DNA of 64,000 bases from Pseudomonas sp. JUb42 (GTDB lineage: Bacteria; Pseudomonadota; Gammaproteobacteria; Pseudomonadales; Pseudomonadaceae), in assembly GCF_024807945.1 (NCBI RefSeq), contig NZ_JANUFD010000015.1, positions 124,001-188,000 of the forward strand. Direction: 5' to 3'. Position 1 is the first letter of the stretch; each line of letters opens with the position of its first letter. Both the position numbers and the translations under genes were made by a program. Under the pieces are notes generated by a model. It worked only from the letters and a program-made list of their open reading frames with translations. It was not told where the DNA came from and did no database searches. Positions 9,295 to 17,419 of the stretch are shown in pieces.

Positions 9295-9975
9295 TTAAAT
9301 CGCTGTTTTCTGCCCGCGACCACGGGTCGCCCAGTTGAGCCCCTGCTTGGTCAGACGGCGGATGTTGGGGTCGGCCAGGTTGCTGGTGTCGTGGCCGATT
9401 GAGTGATAGAAAACCCGCCCTTCGCCCCAGTTGCGTACCCAGGCCACCGGGCTGCGATTACCGGCCAGCCAGGGGAATGGATTGCCGTCGAAGGTGGTTT
9501 CGGCCAGCACATGAATATTGGGATCGACCTGCATGTAGTACTGCTCGGAGCGGACTTCGAAGTCCTCCACGCCCTGGGTCACTTCATGCTCGCGATCGAT
9601 GAAATTGACCTGGTAGGGGTGAGGGAAACCTTCGCCCATGGGGTGCTCCAGGAAGGAGCCACCCAGCACCCAGTGGTACTTCAGGCTGGCGCGAAACGCT
9701 GCGCCCGCGCCATGCCAGCCGACCAGGCCGGTGCCGCTCTCGATGGCTTCCAGCAGACGGTTTTCCTGGGCTGCGGTGAGGGTTTCGGTGGTTACCGCGT
9801 TGTTCCAGCCAATGACGATCAGGTCATAGCCGGTCAGGTCGCGGTCCAGGGTGAAGATGTCGGTGGACTCTTCAACATCGAAATCCAGCTCCGCGAACAC
9901 GGTCCGGGCCCAGGCTGCGATTTCGTAGGGGAAGTGGCCGGGCCAGCCCCCGTATAAATACAAAACTCGACTCAC
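9295..9975 (-). CDS. ThuA-domain protein
   Basis: 226 residues covering one ThuA (trehalose-utilisation/class I glutamine-amidotransferase-like) domain: LYLYGGWPGH at the N-terminus, YDLIVIGWN, GLVGWHGAGAAF and the C-terminal GRVFYHSIGHDTSNL. ThuA proteins accompany catabolism of disaccharides through 3-keto intermediates, though their exact reaction is uncertain. First gene of the operon with ThDP and GMC enzymes; a perfect LacI-type palindrome lies 37 bases upstream of the start. Confidence 0.92.
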   Translation of the reverse strand: MSRVLYLYGGWPGHFPYEIAAWARTVFAELDFDVEESTDIFTLDRDLTGYDLIVIGWNNAVTTETLTAAQENRLLEAIESGTGLVGWHGAGAAFRASLKYHWVLGGSFLEHPMGEGFPHPYQVNFIDREHEVTQGVEDFEVRSEQYYMQVDPNIHVLAETTFDGNPFPWLAGNRSPVAWVRNWGEGRVFYHSIGHDTSNLADPNIRRLTKQGLNWATRGRGQKTAI

Positions 9976-10373
9976 GGTAGGTCACCTGTTTTCTTGGTTT
10001 GATAAATTCGCTTATACGTATAACTCTCGTATTTAAGCTATCACCGAAAACCGTCACGTCAATCCCCTTTGTCGTTTTTGACGTTGGTAATCGAGATATT
10101 GCTAGGTTTATTCACGGTTTAAAGTCAGTGGGTCTGTATGAAAACGACATGTAGGCGGATTCGCTGAGCAGGCTTAAAATTATTTGGGTTATACGGATAA
10201 TCGACTCGTTGGCGACACACGCGAAAGCCGCTGCTTCACCAATGCGTCGCTGCTGCGTCATATCGCGTCAGCAATAGAAGGGCTGCGAAATTGCCCGGTG
10301 CAGGGGGACAGGAAAAGATGGCACTCATGCTGAATGCATACCGCGTGCATCAAGATCTACCTGGAGCCATCTG
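9976..10373. promoter_or_regulatory. Divergent promoter region with two LacI-type operators
   Basis: This 398-base gap separates the ThuA operon (minus) from the HisD-type gene (plus) and holds no gene. TTATACGTATAA at 10012-10023 is identical to the operator at 3182. TTATACGGATAA at 10189-10200 matches in 11 of 12. Their centres are 177 bases apart. The first should control the ThuA operon and the second may act on the HisD-type gene or by looping. Confidence 0.65.
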
Positions 10374-11651
10374 ATGATTCGATACCTCAAGCAAAGCAAA
10401 CCTGTCGAAGCCCAAGCTGAAATCGCGACCACTGTCCGCGATACGGTGGAAGGGATTATTGCCAACGTTGCCAAAAACGGTGATGCGGCGGTCCGGGAGT
10501 ATTCAGAGAAGTTCGACAAATGGGCGCCGGCGACCTTTCGCCTCAGCGATGAAGAGATTGCGGCCTGCGTCGCCAGCCTTTCCGAGCAGGAAATCGGTGA
10601 TATCAAATTTGCCCAGGCTCAGGTGCGACGCTTTGCCGAGGCGCAGAAAGCCTCTATGCATGATGTTGAAATCGAAACCCTGCCAGGCATCATTCTCGGC
10701 CACCGCAATATCCCGGTGAACTCCGTGGCCTGCTATATCCCGGGCGGCAAATACCCACTGTTGGCCTCCGCGCACATGAGCGTGCTGACGGCCAAGGTGG
10801 CGGGGGTCAAGCGCGTGGTTGCCATGGCGCCACCGTTTGATGGCAAACCGCATCCAGCCATCGTTACCGCCATGCATCTGGGTGGCGCTGACGAGATCTA
10901 TTGCGTCGGTGGCGTACAGGCGATTGCCGGTTTCGCCCTGGGTACGGATGAGTTCTCCCCGGTGGACATGATCGTCGGCCCCGGCAACGCCTATGTTGCC
11001 GAAGCCAAGCGGCAGCTGTTCGGCAAAATCGGCATCGACTTGATCGCCGGCCCGACCGAGACCCTGGTCATTGCCGATGACTCGTCCGACGTGGAAATCA
11101 TCGTCGCCGACCTGCTGGGCCAGGCCGAGCACGGGGTCAACTCCCCGGCGGTGTTCCTCACCAACAGCGCCGCATTGGCCGAAGGCTTGCCTGCGGAGAT
11201 CGAGCGTCAGCTGGCGATCCTGTCCACTGCTCCGGTGGCCTCGGTGGCCTGGCGCGACTATGGCGAGATCATTCTCTGCGACACCGTCGACGAACTGGTA
11301 CAGGAGGCCGATCGCATCGCCTCCGAGCACGTCCAGGTCATGACCCGCGATCCGCTGTACTTCCTCGAGCACATGACCAACTACGGCGCGCTGTTCCTCG
11401 GTGAGCGCACCAATGTGTCCTACGGCGACAAGGTCATCGGTACCAACCACACCCTGCCTACCACCGGCACGGCGCGCTATACCGGCGGCCTGTGGGTCGG
11501 TAAGTTCATCAAGACCTGTACCTATCAACGCGTCCTTACCGACGAAGCCTCGGTGCTGATCGGCGAGTACTGCTCGCGCCTTTGCGCCATGGAAGGCTTT
11601 GCCGGGCACAAGGAACAGGCGGATATCCGCATTCGTCGTTATAAGCAGTGA
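10374..11651 (+). CDS. HisD-family dehydrogenase, sulfopropanediol 3-dehydrogenase (HpsN)-like
   Basis: 425 residues of histidinol-dehydrogenase fold, with the signatures VNSVACYIPGGKYPLLASAHM, IVGPGNAYVAEAKRQLFG, GPTETLVIADD, LGQAEHGVNSPAVFL, the ASEH catalytic pair and NYGALFLGERTNVSYGDKVIGTNHT. These details resemble HpsN, which oxidises 2,3-dihydroxypropane-1-sulfonate to sulfolactate with NAD+, more than true histidine-biosynthesis HisD. No other sulfonate gene (suyAB, slcC) is nearby and no his gene flanks it, so oxidation of another vicinal diol or alcohol in this catabolic cluster is equally possible. ATG start; LacI-type site 174 bases upstream. Confidence 0.85.
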   Translation: MIRYLKQSKPVEAQAEIATTVRDTVEGIIANVAKNGDAAVREYSEKFDKWAPATFRLSDEEIAACVASLSEQEIGDIKFAQAQVRRFAEAQKASMHDVEIETLPGIILGHRNIPVNSVACYIPGGKYPLLASAHMSVLTAKVAGVKRVVAMAPPFDGKPHPAIVTAMHLGGADEIYCVGGVQAIAGFALGTDEFSPVDMIVGPGNAYVAEAKRQLFGKIGIDLIAGPTETLVIADDSSDVEIIVADLLGQAEHGVNSPAVFLTNSAALAEGLPAEIERQLAILSTAPVASVAWRDYGEIILCDTVDELVQEADRIASEHVQVMTRDPLYFLEHMTNYGALFLGERTNVSYGDKVIGTNHTLPTTGTARYTGGLWVGKFIKTCTYQRVLTDEASVLIGEYCSRLCAMEGFAGHKEQADIRIRRYKQ

Positions 11652-11672
11652 TTATGCGCAACGGTTGAAATC

Positions 11673-11706
11673 AAGGGCCAGCCAGAGTGCTGGCCCTTGT
11701 CGTTTT
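11673..11706 (+). terminator. Rho-independent terminator
   Basis: A perfect 10-base stem AAGGGCCAGC/GCTGGCCCTT (11673-11682 and 11689-11698) with a 6-base loop followed by GTCGTTTTAT. It lies 21 bases after the HisD-type gene. Confidence 0.85.
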
Positions 11707-11769
11707 ATCTGAGCTCAATCGTCGCTTATGAAGGAGTGGCTTCAGCCGCGAGCACTGCGCAATCGTCAC

Positions 11770-12306
11770 CTAGCGAGGCAGCATGCGTCGCAGCGTGTTA
11801 TCGCGTACATAGTAATGATGGAACAGGCCGGCAGCGGCGTGCAGTGCGATCAGCCAGTAGCCAAGACTTCCCAGCCATTCATGCCATTCCTTGATCTGCT
11901 TGGCCAATGCCGGGTCAAGAGCGATGGGCGCAGGCATGAAGAATTCGAAATAAGGCATCGGCTTGCCCCCGGAAGCCAGCATCAGCCACGCCAGAATGGG
12001 CGTTGCAATCATCAATACATAGAGCGATGCATGCATCAGGTGCGAGAGCCCGACCTGCCAGCCCGGCGGGGCAGGGGTTATTGCCGGGGCCTTGTACATC
12101 AATCTGCCCAGCAGGCGAATCCAGACCAGGGCAAATATCGAAAGGCCAAACACGCCATGCAGGCCGAGCAATAACGAACGCATGGTGCTGCCACGGGGTG
12201 CAAACCCTTTGAGTTCGATGCAGGCATAGACCGCAATAAACAGCGCGAGCATCAGCCAATGCAGGTAAATCGAGAGTTTGGCGTAGCGGTGTGTGGGTGA
12301 GGTCAT
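11770..12306 (-). CDS. Cytochrome b561-family protein
   Basis: 178 residues from the ATG at 12306. Four membrane helices with candidate haem-ligand histidines: YLHWLM, LGLHGVFGLS, LSHLMHASLYVLM and ALHAAAGLFHHYY. The family is an inner-membrane dihaem b-type electron carrier (YodB/CybB type), often moving electrons from quinol, for example to superoxide or periplasmic acceptors. It is divergent from the hemolysin-family operon, and a PmrA/QseB-like box (12368-12384) lies 62 bases upstream, suggesting shared control by the two-component system at 16757-18780. Confidence 0.9.
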   Translation of the reverse strand: MTSPTHRYAKLSIYLHWLMLALFIAVYACIELKGFAPRGSTMRSLLLGLHGVFGLSIFALVWIRLLGRLMYKAPAITPAPPGWQVGLSHLMHASLYVLMIATPILAWLMLASGGKPMPYFEFFMPAPIALDPALAKQIKEWHEWLGSLGYWLIALHAAAGLFHHYYVRDNTLRRMLPR

Positions 12307-12367
12307 GCGTATGCTCGCTGTGTGGGAGAGGGGCTGCCATAAGGCCACAGGACTCTGCCGCAACTGG

Positions 12368-12428
12368 CTTAAGGAAGTCTGAAGATACCTGGCGACGTCG
12401 ATTTTCTTCACCTTCAGATTCGGTTAAG
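12368..12428. promoter_or_regulatory. Two PmrA/QseB-like response-regulator boxes
   Basis: CTTAAG-N5-CTGAAG at 12368-12384 and CTTCAG-N5-GTTAAG at 12412-12428 both resemble the direct hexamer repeat CTTAAG-N5-CTTAAG recognised by PmrA/QseB-type OmpR-family regulators. They lie in the divergent promoter region between cytochrome b561 and the seven-gene operon whose sixth gene encodes such a regulator. Autoregulation is inferred. Confidence 0.6.
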
Positions 12429-12477
12429 AATCGACGCCGATAGTCCTCCCATTCGCCACTGGGGAGGAGCCTCACCC

Positions 12478-13155
12478 ATGCAGGGTCTGGACTGGAATAT
12501 CTGTTTACCCTTGAGTTTCGGCAATGCCGGAGCGCCCGCTCTTTCGCTCAATCGTGCCCTGGTTCAAGAGCCGTTGCGCGATGAGTTCGAAGCGTTTATC
12601 CAACATCGCTTTCGTAAAGCCCATAACGCCGAGATTCGGCAGTTCATGCCGGAACTGTTCGGTCTGAGTGACGGCGCAGGCACGCTCTGCGCGGTTGCAG
12701 GGGTGCGTCTGGCGGCATCAGGCGCGTTGTTTCTGGAAAACTACCTGGATGAACCGATCGAGCGTGTCATTGAGGCTGCTGCATGCAGACCGGTAGATCG
12801 CCCGGGCATTGTCGAAGTGGGCAATCTGGCGGCGAGTAATCTTGGCAGCGCTCGCCTGAGTATCATCACTGTGACCTGGCTGCTCGCCATGGGCGGCCTG
12901 GAGTGGGTAGCGTTTACAGGCAATGCCAGCCTGGTCAACAGTTTCAACCGCTTGGGCCTGCGTCCGGTCACGCTGTGCGCGGCAGACTCGATGCGTCTGG
13001 GCGAGGACCGTCACGCCTGGGGAAGCTATTACGACAGCCAGCCCAGCGTGCATGTCGGCGATATCCGCGCGGGTTTCCTGCATTTGAGCAACAGTGGCCT
13101 GTTCGAGCGCTTCGGTTTGCCCCTGACACTGGAGCAGACCTGCCATGTCGCCTGA
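12478..13155 (+). CDS. Thermostable hemolysin-family protein (acyltransferase-like)
   Basis: 225 residues matching the thermostable hemolysin family first described from Vibrio: the segments MPELFGL, FLENYLDEPIE, EVGNLAASNLGSARL and ATG-proximal LNRALVQEPLRDEFEAFIQHRF. There is no signal peptide or membrane helix. The family is related to GNAT-type acyltransferases, so a biosynthetic acyl-transfer role fits better than a secreted toxin. It is the first gene of a tight operon; start has GGGAGGAG upstream, and its 3' end overlaps the AMP-binding gene by 11 bases. Confidence 0.8.
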   Translation: MQGLDWNICLPLSFGNAGAPALSLNRALVQEPLRDEFEAFIQHRFRKAHNAEIRQFMPELFGLSDGAGTLCAVAGVRLAASGALFLENYLDEPIERVIEAAACRPVDRPGIVEVGNLAASNLGSARLSIITVTWLLAMGGLEWVAFTGNASLVNSFNRLGLRPVTLCAADSMRLGEDRHAWGSYYDSQPSVHVGDIRAGFLHLSNSGLFERFGLPLTLEQTCHVA

Positions 13156-14626
13156 ACTGTCCGATTTTCGCCAACGCATTGCCGATCTGGCCATTGAGCA
13201 GCCCCATGCCTGGGCGCTCTGGGGAGATGATCTCAAGCTGAACTATGCGGAACTTGACGCTGAAATTCGTCTGCGCCAGCAAATTCTCGACAATCTTGAT
13301 GCCCGCGTCGTTGCCCTGGCGCTTGACAATGGCCCGGACATTCTAATCTGGGACCTGGCGATTCTGTTCTCAGGTCTGACGTGTCTCGCGCTGCCGCCGT
13401 TTTTCAGTTCAGCCCAGCGGCTGTATTGCCTTGATCAGAGTCAGGCGGACCTGGTTATCGCCGCGCCGCAATACGCCGTGGAGCTGCAGCAGGCCGGCTT
13501 CCATTTGAGTGAAGGATTCTGGGGGCGCCGCGTTCTGCAGTCCTCTGCGCTCCCGGCGGGTACAGCAAAACTGACGTTCACCTCGGGGACCACCGGCACG
13601 CCGAAGGGGGTGTGCCTGAGTGCCGAAAGCGTTTTAGCCGTGGCGCGAGCGCTGTACCACGCCAGCGAATCACAACAGCCGCAACATCATCTTTCGTTGC
13701 TGCCTATGGCTATTTTGCTGGAGAACGTCGGTTGTTATGCGGCGCTGTATGCCGGTGCCCTGGTGAGCCTGCCCACTCAACGGACCCTGGGGATTCAGGG
13801 CGCCAGCGGCGTGGACATGCCACGGTTGCTGGCCACGCTGACGGCACGACAGCCGCACAGCATGATTCTGGTGCCGCAGTTACTGCTGTTGTTGGTCAGT
13901 GCCTGCGAGCTCGGCGCGTTCGATCCTGCTCAATTGCGATTCGTCGCGGTGGGCGGCGCCAAAGTCTCCCATGACCTGCTTCGGCGTGCCGAAGCCGCAG
14001 CCATTGCGGTCTATGAGGGCTACGGTCTTTCGGAGTGTGCATCGGTCGTGGCGCTGAACCGGCCCGGTGCCAACCGTCCCGGCAGCGTCGGCAAGCCATT
14101 GCCCCATGTAGAGATTCGCCTGGCCGAGGATGGCGAAGTACTGATTGCAGGCTCCGGGATGCTTGGTTATCTGGGCGATGGAAGCGTCGTACCTGAATGG
14201 TGGCCGAGTGGCGATCTCGGGGAGTTCGATGGCGACGGTTACCTGTATCTCTACGGGCGCAAAAAGCACCAGTTCGTCACCAGCTACGGTCGCAACGTTA
14301 ACCCCGAATGGGTCGAAGCCGAGTTGACCCAACGCGGACAGATTGCCCAGGCGTTCGTCTACGGCGAAGCCAGACCCCATAACCACGCGCTGCTCTGGCC
14401 GCTGCGCCCGGAAATTACGGACCTGCAGGTCGCCGACGCCGTCAATCAGGCCAATCAGTTCCTGCCCGATTATGCCCGTGTCCATACCTGGACCCGGCTT
14501 GAACAACCGTTCAGCACCCATAACGGCATGGCGACGGCGAACGGTCGACCCCGTCGCGAAGCCATTCTGGCCCACTACCAACATCACTTTATTGAGCCCA
14601 CGCAAGCCGAGGATCTTCAGTCATGA
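13145..14626 (+). CDS. AMP-binding (acyl-CoA synthetase-like) protein
   Basis: 493 residues of ANL-superfamily adenylating enzyme: phosphate loop LTFTSGTTGTPKGVCLS (about residues 139-155), YGLSECASVV, the GDLGEFDGDGYLYLYGRKK hinge region and a C-terminal subdomain. The family activates carboxylic acids as acyl-AMP. It is shorter than classical long-chain acyl-CoA synthetases (about 550-600). In the C-terminal motif that normally reads NG..T..K.RR the catalytic Lys is replaced by Arg468 (NGMATANGRPRR). Overlaps both neighbours (11 and 4 bases), implying translational coupling with the acyltransferase-like and iron-oxidase genes. Confidence 0.88.
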   Translation: MSPELSDFRQRIADLAIEQPHAWALWGDDLKLNYAELDAEIRLRQQILDNLDARVVALALDNGPDILIWDLAILFSGLTCLALPPFFSSAQRLYCLDQSQADLVIAAPQYAVELQQAGFHLSEGFWGRRVLQSSALPAGTAKLTFTSGTTGTPKGVCLSAESVLAVARALYHASESQQPQHHLSLLPMAILLENVGCYAALYAGALVSLPTQRTLGIQGASGVDMPRLLATLTARQPHSMILVPQLLLLLVSACELGAFDPAQLRFVAVGGAKVSHDLLRRAEAAAIAVYEGYGLSECASVVALNRPGANRPGSVGKPLPHVEIRLAEDGEVLIAGSGMLGYLGDGSVVPEWWPSGDLGEFDGDGYLYLYGRKKHQFVTSYGRNVNPEWVEAELTQRGQIAQAFVYGEARPHNHALLWPLRPEITDLQVADAVNQANQFLPDYARVHTWTRLEQPFSTHNGMATANGRPRREAILAHYQHHFIEPTQAEDLQS

Positions 14627-15312
14627 GTTTTTTCCAGACATTGCAAGACGCTACCCGTGCCGAACGCGAGACCTTGTTCAACCTGCCTGTCATTCGTGAG
14701 GCGCTTTCGGGTCAGGTCACGCTGCAGAGCTATCGGGCATTTCTGACTCAGGCCTATTACCACGTTCGCCATACCGTCCCGCTGATGATGGCGTGCGGTG
14801 CCAGACTGCCTGCCCGCCTTGAATGGCTGCGTGGCGCTGTCTGCGAATACATCGAAGACGAGTATGGGCATGAGCAATGGATTCTCAATGACCTGCGCGC
14901 CTGTGACGCCGACGCCGATGCCGTGCGCGACGGCTCACCGAGCCTGCCCATCGAGTTGATGGTCGCCTACCTCTATGACTTGATTGCCAGGGGCAACCCG
15001 GTGGGCCTGTTCGGCATGGTCAATGTGCTGGAAGGCACCAGCATCGCACTGGCGACCCATGCCGCCAGCAGCATCCAGCAGCGCCTTGGCCTTCCACCGC
15101 AGGCTTTCAGCTACCTGAGCTCCCATGGCAGCCTGGATATCGGCCACATGGAAACCTACCGCAAGCTGATGGACCGTCTGGATGATCCTGATGACCAGGC
15201 CGCCGTGATCAAGGCATCAAAAGTGGTGTACGGGCTCTACAGCGACATGTTCCGCCAGCTGCCTGTGGCAAACGCCGAGCCCGAGGAGGAGTCCGCTCAT
15301 GCGTCTCTCTGA
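14623..15312 (+). CDS. TenA/haem-oxygenase-like iron-containing redox enzyme
   Basis: 229 residues, all-helical. Candidate iron ligands fit the haem-oxygenase-like di-iron oxidase group: E75, E78/E80 and H83 in CEYIEDEYGHEQW, E137 in NVLEGTS, then H168, D172 and H175 in SSHGSLDIGHMETY. Known relatives (UndA, SznF, BesC) oxidise acyl or amino acid substrates. With the AMP-binding and SDR genes it suggests a small pathway that modifies an activated acid. Alternative reading: TenA-like thiaminase, less likely because no thiamine gene is near. ATGA overlap with the preceding gene. Confidence 0.82.
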   Translation: MSFFQTLQDATRAERETLFNLPVIREALSGQVTLQSYRAFLTQAYYHVRHTVPLMMACGARLPARLEWLRGAVCEYIEDEYGHEQWILNDLRACDADADAVRDGSPSLPIELMVAYLYDLIARGNPVGLFGMVNVLEGTSIALATHAASSIQQRLGLPPQAFSYLSSHGSLDIGHMETYRKLMDRLDDPDDQAAVIKASKVVYGLYSDMFRQLPVANAEPEEESAHASL

Positions 15313-16108
15313 AGCGCGGGTGGTCTTGACCGGGGCCAGCGGCGGCATCGGCCTGGCCATTGCCGAAGCCTTGTGCAGCCACGGCGCGCAGGTGCTTGCG
15401 GTGTCTCGGCATCAGGAACCGCTACTGGCGTTGAAGGCGCAATACCCCCATTTGTTGCGTTGGGCCCAGGCAGACCTGACAACCGCAGAAGGTCGCCAAC
15501 ATGTATTGATGCAGGCTCAGGCGATGGGCAACGTCAACCTGCTGATCAATGCGGCGGGCGTTAACCACTTCGCCATGCTCGAGCACCTGCCCGGCCGTGA
15601 GATCGATGCAATGCTCGGCATCAACCTGAGTGCGCCGATACAGCTCACCAGCATCATGCTCCCGGTATTGCGCCAGGCCAACGCTGCCATGGTGGTCAAT
15701 GTCGGTTCAACCTTTGGCTCGATTGGTTACGCCGGGTACGCCACCTACTGCGCCAGCAAATTTGCCTTGCGCGGGTTTTCCGAAGCCCTGCGTCGCGAAC
15801 TGGCGGACACGCGCATTGGCGTGCTCTACGTCGCGCCGCGCGCCACTCGCACCGCGATGAACAGCCCCGCAGCCCGCGCGTTGAATACGGCACTCAAGAG
15901 CAACGAAGATGATCCGAAAACAGTCGCTGCGGCGGTTGTCAGCGCGATTGTCGGCAATCAGCGCGAACTTTATCTGGGGTGGCCTGAGCGGTTTTTCGTC
16001 CGCCTCAATGGCCTCTTGCCCACGGTCGTTGATCGCGGACTGCGCAAACATTTACCCCTGATACGCCGCCTGAGCAGTACTCCCGACGAAGAGAAAATCA
16101 AACCATGA
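15299..16108 (+). CDS. Short-chain dehydrogenase/reductase
   Basis: 269 residues. Rossmann TGASGGIG near residues 11-18, NAAG at about 83, catalytic Ser in VVNVGSTFGS and YCASK (Y...K) at about 149. A C-terminal extension (RFFVRLNGLLPTVVDRGLRKHLPLI) resembles membrane-associated SDRs acting on lipidic substrates. It overlaps the iron-oxidase gene by 14 bases and the TPR gene by 4. Likely reduces or oxidises the product of the preceding enzymes; the substrate is unknown. Confidence 0.9.
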   Translation: MRLSEARVVLTGASGGIGLAIAEALCSHGAQVLAVSRHQEPLLALKAQYPHLLRWAQADLTTAEGRQHVLMQAQAMGNVNLLINAAGVNHFAMLEHLPGREIDAMLGINLSAPIQLTSIMLPVLRQANAAMVVNVGSTFGSIGYAGYATYCASKFALRGFSEALRRELADTRIGVLYVAPRATRTAMNSPAARALNTALKSNEDDPKTVAAAVVSAIVGNQRELYLGWPERFFVRLNGLLPTVVDRGLRKHLPLIRRLSSTPDEEKIKP

Positions 16109-16746
16109 AAAGAATACTTTCAGCGCTGCTTGCGCTTCTCGCCTTGCCGGTGTGGGCGCTTGATGCCCCCGATCAGCAACGTCTGGCCTCCATTCAGCAG
16201 GAGTGGGCGCACATCCAGTACCAATTGCCGGAAGAACAGCGCGTCAGTGCTTTCGAAAAGCTGGCGTCACAGTCCTCGGCTTTTACTCAGCAGCGTCCAA
16301 ATGCCGCTGAAGCCTGGATCTGGTCAGGCATCGTTACCAGCAGTTGGGCCGGGGCTCAAGGCGGGCTCGGTGCGTTGAGCAAGGTAAAGCAGGCCAAGAC
16401 TGATCTGGAAAAGGCGTTGAGCCTGGATCCCGATGCCTTGCAAGGCTCCGCCTACGCCAGTCTGGCCGCGCTCTATGACCGCGTCCCTGGCTGGCCGATA
16501 GGTTTTGGTGATGCTGATAAAGCCCAGACGTTGTTGGAACAGGCGCTCAAGATTAATCCGGACGGCATCGACCCGCTGTATTTCTGGGGTGACCACTTGT
16601 TCCGACAAGGGCGCTATGCTCAAGCCAGACAAGCGCTGGAAAAGGCTTTGCAGGCGCAACCACGACCTGGCCGGGAGCTGGCCGACGCTGGACGCCGCAA
16701 GGACATCCAGTTACTGCTGGTCGACGTTGACAAGAAACTGAAATGA
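16105..16746 (+). CDS. Exported TPR-repeat protein
   Basis: 213 residues. A Sec signal peptide (MKRILSALLALLALPVWA, cleavage after about residue 18) precedes a helical domain with TPR-like repeats (DLEKALSLDPDALQGSAYASLAALY and ALKINPDGIDPLYFWGDHLFRQGRY). The protein probably scaffolds periplasmic or membrane partners of the operon products. No enzymatic motif is seen. ATGA overlap with the SDR gene, 10 bases before the response regulator. Confidence 0.85.
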   Translation: MKRILSALLALLALPVWALDAPDQQRLASIQQEWAHIQYQLPEEQRVSAFEKLASQSSAFTQQRPNAAEAWIWSGIVTSSWAGAQGGLGALSKVKQAKTDLEKALSLDPDALQGSAYASLAALYDRVPGWPIGFGDADKAQTLLEQALKINPDGIDPLYFWGDHLFRQGRYAQARQALEKALQAQPRPGRELADAGRRKDIQLLLVDVDKKLK

Positions 16747-16756
16747 CGGAGCGTTC

Positions 16757-17419
16757 ATGCGTTTGCTGCTGATCGAAGACGATGTCGCACTGGGTGAGGG
16801 TATTCACCAGGCGTTGATTCGTGAGGGGTATACCGTCGACTGGGTGAAAGACGGCGCCGGCGCCCTGCATGCGTTATTAAGTGAGGCGTTTGATGTGGCG
16901 ATTCTCGACCTCGGTCTGCCGAAAATGGATGGGCTGACGGTCCTGCGGCGCCTGCGCGAGAGCGGCTCCGCGTTGCCTGTTCTGATCCTCACCGCGCGTG
17001 ACGGCACCGAGGATCGTATTGCCGGCCTGGATGCGGGCGCGGATGACTACCTGATCAAACCCTTCGACCTCGCCGAACTCAAGGCCCGGCTGCGCGCCTT
17101 GCTGCGACGCAGTGCCGGCCGCGCACGGGTGATGATCGAACATGCAGGCATCCGTCTGGATCCTACGACCCAACAGGTGACGTACCACAATGATCCGGTT
17201 GCCCTGACCCCCAAGGAATATCAACTGCTGTACGAGTTGCTGTCGCCGCCGGGGCGCGTGATGACGCGTGAGCGCCTGATCCAGTTGTTGTATGGCTGGA
17301 ATGAAGAAGCCGAGAGCAACACGCTGGAGGTGCATATTCATCACTTGCGCAAAAAGTTCTCCAGCGAGCTGATTCGTACCATCCGTGGCGTCGGGTATCT
17401 GGTGGAGGAGCGTCCTTGA
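16757..17419 (+). CDS. OmpR-family response regulator (QseB/PmrA-like)
   Basis: 220 residues. Receiver domain with acidic pair E7-D8-D9, phospho-acceptor D51 (AILDLGLPKMDG), T/K switch residues (LILTAR, LIKPFD), then a C-terminal winged-helix DNA-binding domain (LTPKEYQLLYELL, HIHHLRKKF, IRTIRGVGYLVEE). It is the sixth gene of the operon that starts at 12478 and overlaps the sensor kinase by 3 bases. Candidate targets are the CTTAAG-N5 type boxes at 12368-12428. Confidence 0.95.
   Translation: MRLLLIEDDVALGEGIHQALIREGYTVDWVKDGAGALHALLSEAFDVAILDLGLPKMDGLTVLRRLRESGSALPVLILTARDGTEDRIAGLDAGADDYLIKPFDLAELKARLRALLRRSAGRARVMIEHAGIRLDPTTQQVTYHNDPVALTPKEYQLLYELLSPPGRVMTRERLIQLLYGWNEEAESNTLEVHIHHLRKKFSSELIRTIRGVGYLVEERP

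Noticed and set aside
10374..11651. Histidinol dehydrogenase of histidine biosynthesis
   Set aside because: No his genes adjoin it and the signature details fit the HpsN-like branch.
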